A DNA stretch of 64,000 nucleotides from Amycolatopsis sp. NBC_01488 (GCF_036227105.1 NZ_CP109434.1:9148501-9212500), one strand, 5' to 3'. Counted from the first letter of the stretch, positions 31,009 to 39,861 are shown. A program made the numbers and translations. The notes: a model not told the origin generated them from the sequence alone.

Positions 31009-32323
31009 GCGCTGTCTCAGGACATATCGGACAGATATGTCTCAGGACTTCCCGGACAGTTTCTGGTTGGTGAGGCGTTGGTAGCGTACCGAGCGGTCTA
31101 GCGTGAGTTGGCGGGCGACCGTGTCGTCGACCATGACGGTGACGCGGTCGCCTTGCCAGTAGACGGTGGCGGCGTGCCCGGCCCAGGTGCGTCCCAGGAC
31201 GATGGAGCAGCCGGAGAAGGCGATCACGCCGGTGGCGGAGACGGGGCGGGTGGTGACGCCGCTGGGCCGGCGGGGCCCGGTGGCGGGGGTGGCTTTGGGG
31301 CGGGCGTCGTAGCGTTGCTGGGGTGTCTGACCGTCGAGGCTTTGGTGGCGGCGGTTGTTGTACTCCTGTCGGTATTCGTCGAGAAGCTGTTGCAGGGCAG
31401 CAAGGTTCTTGGCGGGTGGTCGGGCGGCGAGCCATTTCTGCAAGGTCTGGTGGAGGCGTTCGTTTTTGCCGCAGGTCTGCGGGTGGTGCGGGGTGGAGGC
31501 GATGCTGGTGACCCCGAGTTCGGCGAGGTGGCGTTCCAGTTCGACCATCCAGCCGCGGTGGCGGCCGGTGAAGGCGAGCCCGTTGTCGGACAGGAGTTTT
31601 ACAGGTACGCCGTAGCCGGCGAAGGCGTGTTGTAGCGCGGTCCAGGTGTCGGCGGTGGTTTCGCCGGGGGCGGCGTAGGAGCCGACGTCGAGGCGGGAGT
31701 GGTCGTCGAGGATCTGGAGGATGCAGACCTTGGTGCCGTCGGCGAGGTGGTGCTCCATGCCGTCGATCTGCCAGCAGCCGTTGGGGTCGGCGTAGGTGAA
31801 CCGGCGCCGGGTCCGGGGTTTCTTGCGCGGCTGCGGGACGATCTGGCCGTGGGCGCACAGGATCCGGTGGATCGAGGCCCGCGACGGGACCGGGGTGACC
31901 CCGGCGTCCTTCAGCCGCCAGCGGATGGAGATCGGGCCGTTGTCGAGGCCTGCCTCGGCCAGTTCCTTGCGGGCCCGCAGCACCGCCTCGGCCACCGCCG
32001 CGCTGAGGGTGCTGGGGCGGTGGTGCGGGGCAGTGCTGCGGCGGGTGAACCCGCTGGCTCCCTCCGTGCGGAACCGGGTTACATACTTGTAGAAGGTGTC
32101 CCGGGACACGCCGTGCTCGTGGCAGAACCGCGCCACGTTGATCTTCTCGCCGTGAGCGGCCTGCGCGACCGCGGCGACGAACTCAGGATCCATCGAAAAC
32201 CCTGTTCTGCCCATCGCCGCATGATCACCACAAAAGCCCTGGTCACCACACCGACAGGCCGATCAGTGTCCGCGATGTCCTGAGACATCAACTGTCGGCG
32301 ATGTCCTGAGCTGCGGCACAGGG
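31009..32323 (-). mobile_element. IS481-family insertion sequence, approximate ends
   Basis: An intact IS481 transposase is flanked by the 12-bp direct repeat TTAGAACACTGT at 30997-31008 and 32324-32335, a probable target duplication. Each end carries two copies of a transposase-site-like sequence: CTCAGGACATnnnCGGACAG at 31016 and 31041 on the left, and the inverted form at about 32267 and 32292 on the right. An alternative reading places the tips at TGTGC/GCACA (31006 and 32320). The true ends are therefore uncertain by three bases. Confidence 0.8.
31042..32193 (-). CDS. IS481-family transposase, 383 aa
   Basis: A full-length DDE integrase-core transposase. The N-terminal helix-turn-helix region (FCHEHGVSRDTFYKYVTRF) is followed by the catalytic residues Asp in CWQIDGMEHH, Asp in KLLSDNGLAFTG, and Glu in CGKNERLHQTLQKW. 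About 60 extra residues follow the core. It may start at ATG 32193 (AGGG upstream) or 21 bases earlier at 32214. Its stop lies in the second left-end binding site. The frame is intact, so the element may be active. Confidence 0.9.
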   Translation of the reverse strand: MDPEFVAAVAQAAHGEKINVARFCHEHGVSRDTFYKYVTRFRTEGASGFTRRSTAPHHRPSTLSAAVAEAVLRARKELAEAGLDNGPISIRWRLKDAGVTPVPSRASIHRILCAHGQIVPQPRKKPRTRRRFTYADPNGCWQIDGMEHHLADGTKVCILQILDDHSRLDVGSYAAPGETTADTWTALQHAFAGYGVPVKLLSDNGLAFTGRHRGWMVELERHLAELGVTSIASTPHHPQTCGKNERLHQTLQKWLAARPPAKNLAALQQLLDEYRQEYNNRRHQSLDGQTPQQRYDARPKATPATGPRRPSGVTTRPVSATGVIAFSGCSIVLGRTWAGHAATVYWQGDRVTVMVDDTVARQLTLDRSVRYQRLTNQKLSGKS

Positions 32324-32388
32324 TTAGAACACTGTTTCTCACTCACGACCAGCCGCGGCAGACTCGGGACCGGCGTGCTTCGCGCCGG

Positions 32389-33345
32389 TCAGACCGGGGT
32401 CTTGACTGCCGCTTCCAACGCCAGGGCCGCCGCGCCCACGATTGCCGTGTCGTCGCCCAGGTGGGCCGTCCGGATCCGGGCCAGCGGCCGGTGCCTCGCT
32501 CCCGTGATCGCCCCCGCGTAGTGCTCCCGAGCCTCGTCCAGGAACAACGGCGCCGACTCCGACACGCCGCCGCCGATCACGATGATCTCCGGGTCGAACA
32601 CGTCCGCCACCAAGGCCAGGCCTTCGCCGAGCCACTTGGCCAGCTCCGCCATCGCCAGCTGGGCGATCGGGTCGCCGTCGCGGGCCGCGCCGGCCACTCG
32701 CCGGCCCGTCACCGAGCCCGGGTCGCCCGCGACCTGGGGGGCCAGCACCGTCGAGCGGCCCGGGTGGCGCGCCAGCAGCTCCACCGCCGTCGCCGCCAAT
32801 GCCGTTCCGCTGCAGTAACGCTCCCAGCAGCCGTACTTGCCGCACGGGCACGGCCGGCCGCCGCGGACCACCGTCAGGTGGCCCAGCTCGGGCGCCACTC
32901 CATACGCGCCGCGGAACAGCTTGCCGTCCAGCAGCAGGCCCGCTCCGATGCCCGTGCCCAGCGCCACCAGCGCCGCCACCTGGGCGCCGCGGGCCGCGCC
33001 GAAGCGGTGCTCGCCGACGATCGCCGAATTGACGTCGTGCTCCAGCAGCACCGGCAGGCCGACGCGCTTCTCGATCCGGTCCGCGACCGGCGCACCGCGC
33101 CAGGCCAGGTGCGGCGCGAACATCACCGACCGGCGGTCGCGCGCCACGAAGCCGGCCACCGCGAGCCCGACCCCCGCCACCTCGTGCCGGTTGCGCAGGT
33201 CCTCGACGACGCCGGCGATGGCGTCCTCGAGGGCGCCTTCCTCGCTCGGCGTCGACACGCGTGCCGTGTCGAGCAGGGAGCCGTGCTCGTCCACCACGCC
33301 GGCCCGGACGCTCGTCCCGCCGACGTCCACCCCTATCGTCCGCAC
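32389..33345 (-). CDS. glk: ROK-family glucokinase
   Basis: A 318-aa ROK sugar kinase. The N-terminal TIGVDVGGTSVRAGVVD is the ATP phosphate loop, and LLEHDVNSAIVGE carries the catalytic Asp. The zinc-binding Cys cluster RPCPCGKYGCWERY is intact. It phosphorylates glucose with ATP or polyphosphate and, in Streptomyces, also mediates carbon repression. The GTG start at 33345 directly abuts the stop of the preceding gene. A split hairpin with an IS in its loop lies downstream. Confidence 0.94.
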   Translation of the reverse strand: MRTIGVDVGGTSVRAGVVDEHGSLLDTARVSTPSEEGALEDAIAGVVEDLRNRHEVAGVGLAVAGFVARDRRSVMFAPHLAWRGAPVADRIEKRVGLPVLLEHDVNSAIVGEHRFGAARGAQVAALVALGTGIGAGLLLDGKLFRGAYGVAPELGHLTVVRGGRPCPCGKYGCWERYCSGTALAATAVELLARHPGRSTVLAPQVAGDPGSVTGRRVAGAARDGDPIAQLAMAELAKWLGEGLALVADVFDPEIIVIGGGVSESAPLFLDEAREHYAGAITGARHRPLARIRTAHLGDDTAIVGAAALALEAAVKTPV

Positions 33346-33753
33346 TCAGCTCTCCCGATCCGGCCGCCACTCGTCCCGTCTGCGGACGGTGATGTGCTGC
33401 ACCCGCGACGACGCGGGGGTGTCCGCGGGCCGCGGTGCGGGCCGGAACCCGGGCATGTGCAGGCCACCCTCCGGCTCCCAGCGGTCCGCGAGCACCGCGC
33501 GCAGCAGGGCGACCAGCTGCGCGAGCTGCTCGACCAGCCGCGCGACCAGCTCGGGCCGCTCACCTCGCACAACGGCGACGATCGCACAGAGCGGGCACCA
33601 CCCGCACGCCGAACCGTCCGCTTTCGCCTCGTCAGGCGTTCCGTGCCCCGCGGCGACCACGCCTTCGAGCCACGGCGCCGCCTTCTCCACGACCAGCTCG
33701 ACGAGCAGGCGGAGTTCCTCCGCGAGCCGCGGCCCGTGTTCGTCTTCGCTCAC
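33346..33753 (-). CDS. Conserved hypothetical protein with CxxC-like cluster, 135 aa
   Basis: Function unknown. The protein is helical, with a GSACGWCPLCAIVAVVRGER motif near residues 47-66, where two or three Cys could bind a metal. It resembles, in size and place, the M. tuberculosis gene beside the ArsA-like Rv2184c (Rv2183c), as far as I recall. Its GTG start overlaps the ArsA-like gene's TGA (GTGA), and its stop directly abuts the glucokinase start, so the three are coupled. Confidence 0.78.
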   Translation of the reverse strand: MSEDEHGPRLAEELRLLVELVVEKAAPWLEGVVAAGHGTPDEAKADGSACGWCPLCAIVAVVRGERPELVARLVEQLAQLVALLRAVLADRWEPEGGLHMPGFRPAPRPADTPASSRVQHITVRRRDEWRPDRES

Positions 33754-34877
33754 CCGCGTCCCCGGTTCCCGGCCAGGCGCACGGCCAGGCCGTCGGCGTC
33801 GGATTCCGCGCCGGTGATCCGGCACGGCCGCAGCGACTCCGGCAGGGCGATGAGCCTGCGGAAGCCGTCCACGGTGATCGCCAGGTCGTCGTCGACGCGG
33901 GCGAGGTCGACCTCGGCGTCCCGCCCGAGCGGGATCGCGATGCGCAGCGTGTACCCGTCCGGCGCGGGCCGCACCCGCAGCAACGGGGTCACGGGCGTCC
34001 CGTCGCCGTCCAGGGGGTCGGCGCCGTGGTAGAGCTCGGCGGCGATCTCCAGCAGCGCGGGCAGCCCGACCGGTTCGAGCGCGCGGTGCTCGACGCGGGA
34101 CACCGCCGTGAACCCGGCCGCCGCGAGTTCGCCGAGCACGGCGTCCTGCTGCGTCCGGCGGGTGCGCAGCCACGAAGCGGCGCCGCCGCGCCAGATCCCG
34201 GGTGCGGGCATCAGGCGGTTGGCGATCAGGCCGTCGACGGCGATGCCGCGCAGGGCCAGGGAGCTGAGCGTGCGCCGCGCCTCGGCGACGACCACCCGCT
34301 CCGGCGTCAGCACCAGCCGGACCGTGGTGACCGACGGCTGGGTGAGCAGCGTGCGCAGCCCGTCGAGGTGGGCGCCGAGCCGGCGCACCGGCTCGGTGAC
34401 GCGGCGCCCGAACACGCGGGGCAGGTAGCCGGAGACGGCTTCGGGCAGGGCGAGCAGCCGCAGCGTCTCGGCCGTCGGCCCGCAGTCGACGACGATGGTC
34501 TCCCACGGCCCGTCCTCGGCCAGCCGGCGGACCTCGGTGAGGGCGAGCAGCTCGTCGACGCCGGGCAGGACCGTCAGCTCCTCGGCGTCCAAGGTGTCGA
34601 GGCCGACGCCGGCCAGGAAGGTCTGCAGCTCGGCGCGCAGCCGGTGCCAGGTGGTGTCCACCAGGGTGCGCGAGTCGATCTGCACGGCCGAAAGCAGCGC
34701 GTCCACTTCGGACGGTTCGGCGCCGAGCGGGTGGCCGAAGGCGTCGCCGAGCGAGTGCGCCGGGTCGGTGGACACGACGAGCGTCTTCCTGCCGCGGGCC
34801 GCCAGTGCGGCGCCGGTGGCCGCGGCCAGCGTGGTCTTCCCGACACCCCCCTTGCCGGTGAACAGCAGGATCCGCAC
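33750..34877 (-). CDS. ArsA/GET3-like ATPase
   Basis: A 375-aa ATPase of the deviant Walker family: ILLFTGKGGVGKTTLAAATG with the signature Lys9 and P-loop at 8-16, VVSTDPAHSLGDAFG, and IVVDCGPTAETLRLL for the switch regions. The C-terminal half includes an SRPBCC-independent beta domain (YTLRIAIPLGRDAEVDLARV). Arsenite genes are absent, so pumping arsenite is unlikely; GET3-type or mycobacterial Rv2184c-type roles are better guesses. The start is a GTG at 34877, four bases after the SRPBCC stop. Confidence 0.88.
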   Translation of the reverse strand: MRILLFTGKGGVGKTTLAAATGAALAARGRKTLVVSTDPAHSLGDAFGHPLGAEPSEVDALLSAVQIDSRTLVDTTWHRLRAELQTFLAGVGLDTLDAEELTVLPGVDELLALTEVRRLAEDGPWETIVVDCGPTAETLRLLALPEAVSGYLPRVFGRRVTEPVRRLGAHLDGLRTLLTQPSVTTVRLVLTPERVVVAEARRTLSSLALRGIAVDGLIANRLMPAPGIWRGGAASWLRTRRTQQDAVLGELAAAGFTAVSRVEHRALEPVGLPALLEIAAELYHGADPLDGDGTPVTPLLRVRPAPDGYTLRIAIPLGRDAEVDLARVDDDLAITVDGFRRLIALPESLRPCRITGAESDADGLAVRLAGNRGRG

Positions 34878-34881
34878 GCGG

Positions 34882-35316
34882 CTACCCCTCGGCCCGCTTC
34901 TTGAGCTCCTTCAACGCGGTGTCCATGACCATCTTCTCGGCCTTGCGGCGCAGCAGGCCGATCATCGGCAGCGCCAGCTCGACCGACAGCGTGTAGGTGA
35001 CGCGCGTCCGGCCGCCGAGGTCCTCCAGCGCGTACCGGCCGTTCTGCGCCTTCTGCATCTGGCCCTTGACCAGGTGCCAGCTGACGCCGAGGCCGTCGCC
35101 GTCCCAGTCGTACTCGAGGGTGTAGACGTCCTTGATCGGGCCCGCGTCGAGGGTGAGCTTGACCTGCTTGGCGCGCCCGGCACCGTCGGTGTCGAGGACC
35201 TCGGCCTGCCGGACGGCCTTGGCCCATTCCGGGTACGCGGGGAAGTCGGCGATCACGGCCATCACCCGGCTGGGCTCGGCGTCGACCTCGATGGACTGTG
35301 TGGACTGCTCGGCCAT
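34882..35316 (-). CDS. SRPBCC (polyketide cyclase/dehydrase-like) protein, 144 aa
   Basis: A START/SRPBCC-fold lipid- or hydrophobic-ligand-binding protein: MAEQSTQSIEVDAEPSRVMA, VIADFPAYPEWAKAVRQAEV, then WDGDGLGVSWHLVKGQMQKA. Its size and pattern match the TB16.3 (Rv2185c) group. It is 4 bp upstream of the ArsA-like gene and probably works with it; the ligand is unknown. The ATG at 35316 begins the conserved core. Confidence 0.88.
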   Translation of the reverse strand: MAEQSTQSIEVDAEPSRVMAVIADFPAYPEWAKAVRQAEVLDTDGAGRAKQVKLTLDAGPIKDVYTLEYDWDGDGLGVSWHLVKGQMQKAQNGRYALEDLGGRTRVTYTLSVELALPMIGLLRRKAEKMVMDTALKELKKRAEG

Positions 35317-35343
35317 GGGACGAAGCGTAGCCGCCGCGGTCGG

Positions 35344-36138
35344 TCACCAGCGCAGCACGTACGGCTGTCCGGTTTCCTTGAAGTGACCCACGTTACGGCA
35401 CTCGGTCAGGCCGACCCGGGCACGCGAGGCGAGCGGCTGGTGCACGTGCCCGAACACCGACCAGCGCGGCCGCTGGGCGCGGATCAGCTCCAGCAGCGCC
35501 GTCGAGCCGATCTCGCTGCGGCGCGCGACGACGTCGTAGGTCAGCTCGGGCAGCGCGGGCGGACCGTGCGTGCACAGGACGTCGACCTCGGTCAGCGCGG
35601 CCACGCTCGCGTCGTAGTCCTCGCGATCCCGCAGGTAGGGACGCCACGCGGCACCCTTGCGGCGGCGCGGGACGACGCCGTCGGGCAGCAGCGCGCCGCC
35701 GACGAACCCGAACCGCAGGCCGCCGATCTCGGCCACCTCGCCGTCCAGCACCTGGATGCCCTCGCCGGCGAACTCGGGCCAGAGCGCCGGGGTGTCGACG
35801 TTGCCGGGGGTGGCGTAGGTGGGCGCGGTCATCGCCGCGAACAGCGCCGCGTACTGGGTGTGGATGGCCTCGTCGACGGCGCCGGCCGGGTCCTCGAGGC
35901 TCGCCCAGAGCGTCCGGGAGAAGGCAACGGTTTCGTCACGGGTGCCCTCGCGGCGCAGCCGGGCGAACTCGCCCACCTTCTCCGCGCCGAACAGGGCACC
36001 CATGATGCCCTTCTCGTGCTCCCGGTAGTCGACGAAGTCCAGCAGGTCGCCGAGCACGACCAGCGCGTCGGCCCCGTCCCCCGCCCGCTTCAGCGCGTCC
36101 GCGTTGCCGTGCACGTCCGAGACGACGTGTACCCGCAC
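35344..36138 (-). CDS. Metallophosphoesterase
   Basis: A 264-aa calcineurin-like phosphoesterase. The metal ligands are visible: VHVVSDVHGNADAL (D-x-H), LVVLGDLLDFVD (GD), TPGNVDTPAL (GNxD type), CTHGPPALP and VFGHVHQP (GHxH). It hydrolyses phosphodiesters or phosphomonoesters in the cytoplasm; the substrate is unknown. GTG start at 36138. It lies 12 bp after the second SRPBCC gene and 27 bp before the first, so all belong to one leftward operon. Confidence 0.9.
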   Translation of the reverse strand: MRVHVVSDVHGNADALKRAGDGADALVVLGDLLDFVDYREHEKGIMGALFGAEKVGEFARLRREGTRDETVAFSRTLWASLEDPAGAVDEAIHTQYAALFAAMTAPTYATPGNVDTPALWPEFAGEGIQVLDGEVAEIGGLRFGFVGGALLPDGVVPRRRKGAAWRPYLRDREDYDASVAALTEVDVLCTHGPPALPELTYDVVARRSEIGSTALLELIRAQRPRWSVFGHVHQPLASRARVGLTECRNVGHFKETGQPYVLRW

Positions 36139-36149
36139 CCCTGGTCCCC

Positions 36150-36560
36150 TTACTCGTCACCGCGCGGCGGAACTCCGGGCTCGCGCCCGTCCTCCAGGAT
36201 CTCCTTGAGCCCGAGTGCGATCGCCTTCGCCGCGCGGGCCCGCCGGTCGAACTCCCGGCGCAGGTCGCGTGGCGCCAGTGCCCGGGGCGTCCCGGCCGCG
36301 TCGGCGGGGGTCGCCCGCAGGAAGTAGTGCAGCAGGGTGCCGTCGAGCACCGGCTCGAGCCAGACCTCCATCGTACCGACGAGCGCGCCCCGCACGGTCC
36401 AGCGCAGACCCTTGTCGCCCCGGTCGGTGTAGACCTCCAGGACCAGGTCGGGCCAGTAGCGCCGCCAGGACGCCGGTGCGGCGAAGACCGCGGCCACGGT
36501 GGCCGGCGGAACGGCGAGGAACGTCTCGTCGACGATGTCGAGTGAGGGTGGCGCGTTCAC
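36150..36560 (-). CDS. SRPBCC-family protein, 136 aa
   Basis: A short SRPBCC/polyketide-cyclase-fold protein: VDETFLAVPPATVAAVFAAP, WRRYWPDLVLEVYTDRGDKG, and a C-terminal helix AKAIALGLKEILEDG. It is the first gene of a leftward operon with the metallophosphoesterase, another SRPBCC and the ArsA-like ATPase. Ligand unknown. GTG start at 36560; the divergent fadD15-like gene begins 128 bp away. Confidence 0.85.
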   Translation of the reverse strand: MNAPPSLDIVDETFLAVPPATVAAVFAAPASWRRYWPDLVLEVYTDRGDKGLRWTVRGALVGTMEVWLEPVLDGTLLHYFLRATPADAAGTPRALAPRDLRREFDRRARAAKAIALGLKEILEDGREPGVPPRGDE

Positions 36561-36687
36561 GTGCGAAGAATGTCACGCCCTCGCCGTGCAGGGGCGATCA
36601 GCATGGTCTTAAGGTGCTCACCACGCTAAGTTGACTGGCGGGTAACAGCGGTGTCGCCCACCGCACGCGTTGAACACGGAGGTCCAC

Positions 36688-38484
36688 GTGCGCGAATACA
36701 GCGCTCCCGCCGGCAAGCCGGTGGCCGACGACGAGAACATGTCCGATGTCGTCTGGGCGAACGCCGAGCGGTTCTCCGACGTGGTGAGCTTCCGCCGCCA
36801 GGTCGACGGGACCTGGCTGGACGTCACGGCCAAGGAGTTCGCCGGCCAGGTGCTGGCCGTGGCCAAGGGCCTGGCCCAGGCCGGGATCGGCCGCGGCGAC
36901 CGCGTCGCCATCATGTCCAAGACCCGCTACGAGTGGACGCTGATCGACTTCGCGATCTGGGCGGCGGGCGCGGTGACGGTGCCGATCTACGACACCTCCT
37001 CCCCCGAGCAGGTGTACTGGATCCTCTCCGACTCGGCCGCGAAGGGCGTGTTCGTCGAGACGAACGGCCACGCCGCGGCCGTCGGCGAGATCCGGGACCG
37101 GCTCACCGAGCTGGACCACACGTGGCAGATCGAGGGCGACTCCCCCGCGGTCGAAGAGCTCTCCGCGATCGGGGCGACGCTGTCGGACGACGAGCTGCAC
37201 GAGCGCCGCCGCGACGTGACCGCGGACGAGCTCGCCACGATCGTCTACACCTCGGGCACCACCGGCCGCCCCAAGGGCGTCGAGCTGACCCACCGCAACC
37301 TGCTGGCCGAGATCCGCGCCGACATCGAGGCGTTCCCGCAGCTGATGGAGCAGGGCAACTCGCTGCTGTGCTTCCTGCCGCTGGCGCACGTGCTGGCCCG
37401 CGCGATCGCCGTGACCGCGCTCACCGCCCGCGTCACCCTCGGGCACACCCCGGACGTCAAGAACCTGGTCGCCGACCTGGGCACGTTCCGCCCGACGTTC
37501 GTCGTCGCGGTGCCGCGCGTGTTCGAGAAGGTCTACAACTCGGCGAAGCAGAAGGCCCACGGCGACGGCAAGGGCAAGATCTTCGACGCCGCCGAGGCCG
37601 TCGCGGTCGCCTACAGCGAGGCGCAGGACAAGGGCGGCGCCGGGGTCGCGCTGAAGGCCAAGCACCTGGTGTTCGACAAGCTCGTCTACGGCAAGCTGCG
37701 CGCGGCCCTCGGCGGCCGCTGCGTCGCGGCGGTGTCCGGCGGCGCCCCGCTCGGCGCGCGGCTGGCGCACTTCTTCCGCGGCATCGGCGTCCCGGTGTTC
37801 GAGGGCTACGGCCTGACCGAGACGTCCGCGGCGGCGAACGTCAACACCCAGACGGCGTTCCGCGTCGGCACGGTCGGCAAGCCGGTCAACGGCACGTCGG
37901 TCCGCATCGCCGACGACGGCGAGGTCCTGCTCAAGGGCGACGTCGTCTTCCGCGCGTACTACAACAACCCGCAGGCGACGGCCGAGTCCCTCACCGACGG
38001 CTGGTTCCACACCGGCGACCTCGGCGAGCTGGACGTCGACGGCTTCCTCAAGATCACCGGCCGCAAGAAGGAGATCATCGTCACGGCGGGCGGCAAGAAC
38101 GTGGCGCCGTCCGGCCTCGAGGACACCATCAAGGCGGCCCCGCTGGTCAGCCAGGCGATGGTGGTCGGCGACCAGCGCCCGTTCATCGCGGCGCTGGTGA
38201 CGGTGGACGAGGAGTATTTCCCGGCGTGGAAGTCCCAGCACAACAAGCCTTCTTCGGCGACGGTCGCGGATCTTTCGGCCGACCCGGACCTGCTCGCGGA
38301 GATCCAGGCCGCCGTCGACGAGGCGAACAAGCAGGTGTCGAAGGCCGAGGCGATCAAGAAGTTCACGGTGCTGGCCAACGACTTCACCGAGCAGGGCGGC
38401 GAGATCACGCCGAGCCTGAAGCTGAAGCGCAACGTGGTCTCGAAGAACTACGCCGACGCGATCGAGGGCCTGTACAAGAAGTGA
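36688..38484 (+). CDS. fadD15: Long-chain fatty acid-CoA ligase, FadD15-like
   Basis: A 598-aa AMP-forming ligase. The AMP-binding motif IVYTSGTTGRPKGVELTHRN, FEGYGLTETSA, GWFHTGDLGELD and GRKKEIIVTAGGKNVAP are complete, and a C-terminal Lys-rich KLKRNVV is present. It activates fatty acids to acyl-CoA via acyl-AMP. Its length matches M. tuberculosis FadD15 (about 600 aa), and the neighbouring ArsA and SRPBCC genes match the Rv2184c-Rv2187 order. GTG 36688 has GGAGG five bases before it; an earlier TTG lacks one. Confidence 0.9.
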   Translation: MREYSAPAGKPVADDENMSDVVWANAERFSDVVSFRRQVDGTWLDVTAKEFAGQVLAVAKGLAQAGIGRGDRVAIMSKTRYEWTLIDFAIWAAGAVTVPIYDTSSPEQVYWILSDSAAKGVFVETNGHAAAVGEIRDRLTELDHTWQIEGDSPAVEELSAIGATLSDDELHERRRDVTADELATIVYTSGTTGRPKGVELTHRNLLAEIRADIEAFPQLMEQGNSLLCFLPLAHVLARAIAVTALTARVTLGHTPDVKNLVADLGTFRPTFVVAVPRVFEKVYNSAKQKAHGDGKGKIFDAAEAVAVAYSEAQDKGGAGVALKAKHLVFDKLVYGKLRAALGGRCVAAVSGGAPLGARLAHFFRGIGVPVFEGYGLTETSAAANVNTQTAFRVGTVGKPVNGTSVRIADDGEVLLKGDVVFRAYYNNPQATAESLTDGWFHTGDLGELDVDGFLKITGRKKEIIVTAGGKNVAPSGLEDTIKAAPLVSQAMVVGDQRPFIAALVTVDEEYFPAWKSQHNKPSSATVADLSADPDLLAEIQAAVDEANKQVSKAEAIKKFTVLANDFTEQGGEITPSLKLKRNVVSKNYADAIEGLYKK

Positions 38485-38488
38485 GTGC

Positions 38489-39844
38489 TCACCGCTGGGC
38501 CGCGATGAAGTCGCGGTACCAGCGGTAGCTCGCGCGTGGGGTGCGCTGCTGCGTCGCGTAGTCCACGTGCACCAACCCGAACCGGTGCTGGTAGCCGTGG
38601 GCCCACTCGAAGTTGTCCAGCAGCGACCAGCAGAAGTACCCCCGCAGGTCGACGCCCGCCGCCGCGGCGGTGCGTGCTGCCTCGATGTGCTCGCTCAGGA
38701 ACGAAATGCGCTCGTAGTCGGCCAAATCGCTCCGGTCGGCGTACACGCAGCCGTTCTCCGTCACGTACATCGGCGGCAGCCCGGGGTAGCGGTTGTGCAG
38801 GCCGACCAGGGCTTCGATGAGGCCCTCCGGCTCCACCGGCCAGCCCATGCCCGTGCGCGGGACGTCCGGCAGGCGCGTCGTGTCCACGCCGATGTCGGTC
38901 ACCGTGCGCTGCGCCGGGTCGGGCTCGCGGTGCGGCGCGTCCGCCACGTGCAGCCGGTAGTAGTAGTTGACGCCCAGGTAGTCCAGCGGCGCGGCGATCG
39001 TCTGCAGGTCGCCGTCGTGGCGGAACGAGAAGTCCGACACGCCGTCGAACATCGCCGCCAGGCCCGGCGCGTACCGGCCGCCGAACAGCGGGTCGGTGAA
39101 CTGGCGCCGCAGCAGCGTGTCCTGACGCGCGGCCGCCGCGGCGTCCGCGGCCGAGTCCGTCACCGGTATCGCCGGCGACTGGTTGAGGACGATCCCGAAC
39201 TGATGCCGCGGCAGTGCCTGCGAACGCATGGCCCGCACCGCCAGGCCGTGGCCGAGCAGCAGGTGGTGCGCGGCGGCGAGGGCGCCGTGCCCCTCCCGCG
39301 CGCCCGGCGCGTGCCGTCCTTCGCCGTAGCCCGCGACCGCGCACGGGTACGGCTCGTTCAGCGTCGTCCAGTGGTCGACGACGTCGCCGAGTTCTTCGTG
39401 CACCAACGCCGCGTAGTCGGCGAACCGCGACGCCGTGTCGCGCGACCGCCAGCCGCCGTCGTCCTCCAGGGCCTGCGGCAGGTCCCAGTGGTACAGCGTC
39501 AGGAACGGCTCGATCTCCTGCTCGCGCAGGGCTTCCACGAGCCGCCGGTAGAAGTCGAGGCCCCGGCGTTCGGCGCGGCGGCCGTCCGGCTGGATCCGTG
39601 GCCAGGACACCGAAAACCGGTAGGAGTCGACGCCCAGGTCGCCGAGCAGGGCGAGGTCGGCACGCCAGCGGTGGTAGTGGTCGGCCGCCGGTTCGCCGGT
39701 GTCGCCGCCGGCGATCGCGCCGGGCACCGCCGCGAAGGTGTCCCAAATGGACGGTCCGCGCCCGTCGGATCGGATGGCGCCCTCGATCTGGAAGGCCGAC
39801 GTCGCGACGCCCCAGCGAAAGCCGGGCGGGAAACTGGTGGTCAC
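38489..39844 (-). CDS. bglC: Beta-glucosidase, glycoside hydrolase family 1
   Basis: A 451-aa GH1 enzyme that hydrolyses cellobiose and related beta-glucosides. The acid/base Glu164 (TTLNEPYP) and nucleophile Glu363 (YVTENG) are in place. N-terminal FPPGFRWGVATSAFQIEGA and FCWSLLDNFEWAHGY complete the fold. No signal peptide, so it acts on imported sugars. GTG 39844 follows GGAG. It is the last gene of a binding protein-permease-permease-glucosidase cluster, the order of the Streptomyces cebEFG-bglC operon. Confidence 0.93.
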   Translation of the reverse strand: MTTSFPPGFRWGVATSAFQIEGAIRSDGRGPSIWDTFAAVPGAIAGGDTGEPAADHYHRWRADLALLGDLGVDSYRFSVSWPRIQPDGRRAERRGLDFYRRLVEALREQEIEPFLTLYHWDLPQALEDDGGWRSRDTASRFADYAALVHEELGDVVDHWTTLNEPYPCAVAGYGEGRHAPGAREGHGALAAAHHLLLGHGLAVRAMRSQALPRHQFGIVLNQSPAIPVTDSAADAAAAARQDTLLRRQFTDPLFGGRYAPGLAAMFDGVSDFSFRHDGDLQTIAAPLDYLGVNYYYRLHVADAPHREPDPAQRTVTDIGVDTTRLPDVPRTGMGWPVEPEGLIEALVGLHNRYPGLPPMYVTENGCVYADRSDLADYERISFLSEHIEAARTAAAAGVDLRGYFCWSLLDNFEWAHGYQHRFGLVHVDYATQQRTPRASYRWYRDFIAAQR

Positions 39845-39861
39845 GGTGATCTCCGGGAGGG

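Larger units (their letters stand above)
30976..32350 (-). terminator. Terminator-like hairpin split by the IS481 insertion
   Basis: GGTCGTGAGTGGGAAACTG (30976-30994) and GTTTCTCACTCACGACC (32334-32350) are near-perfect inverted repeats that lie on opposite sides of the IS. Joined across the duplicated TTAGAACACTGT they would form a single hairpin downstream of the leftward glucokinase gene. The insertion fell into its loop. Confidence 0.6.

Noticed and set aside
33750..34877. Arsenite-resistance operon based on the ArsA-like ATPase
   Set aside because: No arsB, arsC or arsD is near, and the metal-binding Cys residues of true ArsA are not seen. The neighbours are SRPBCC and metallophosphoesterase genes.
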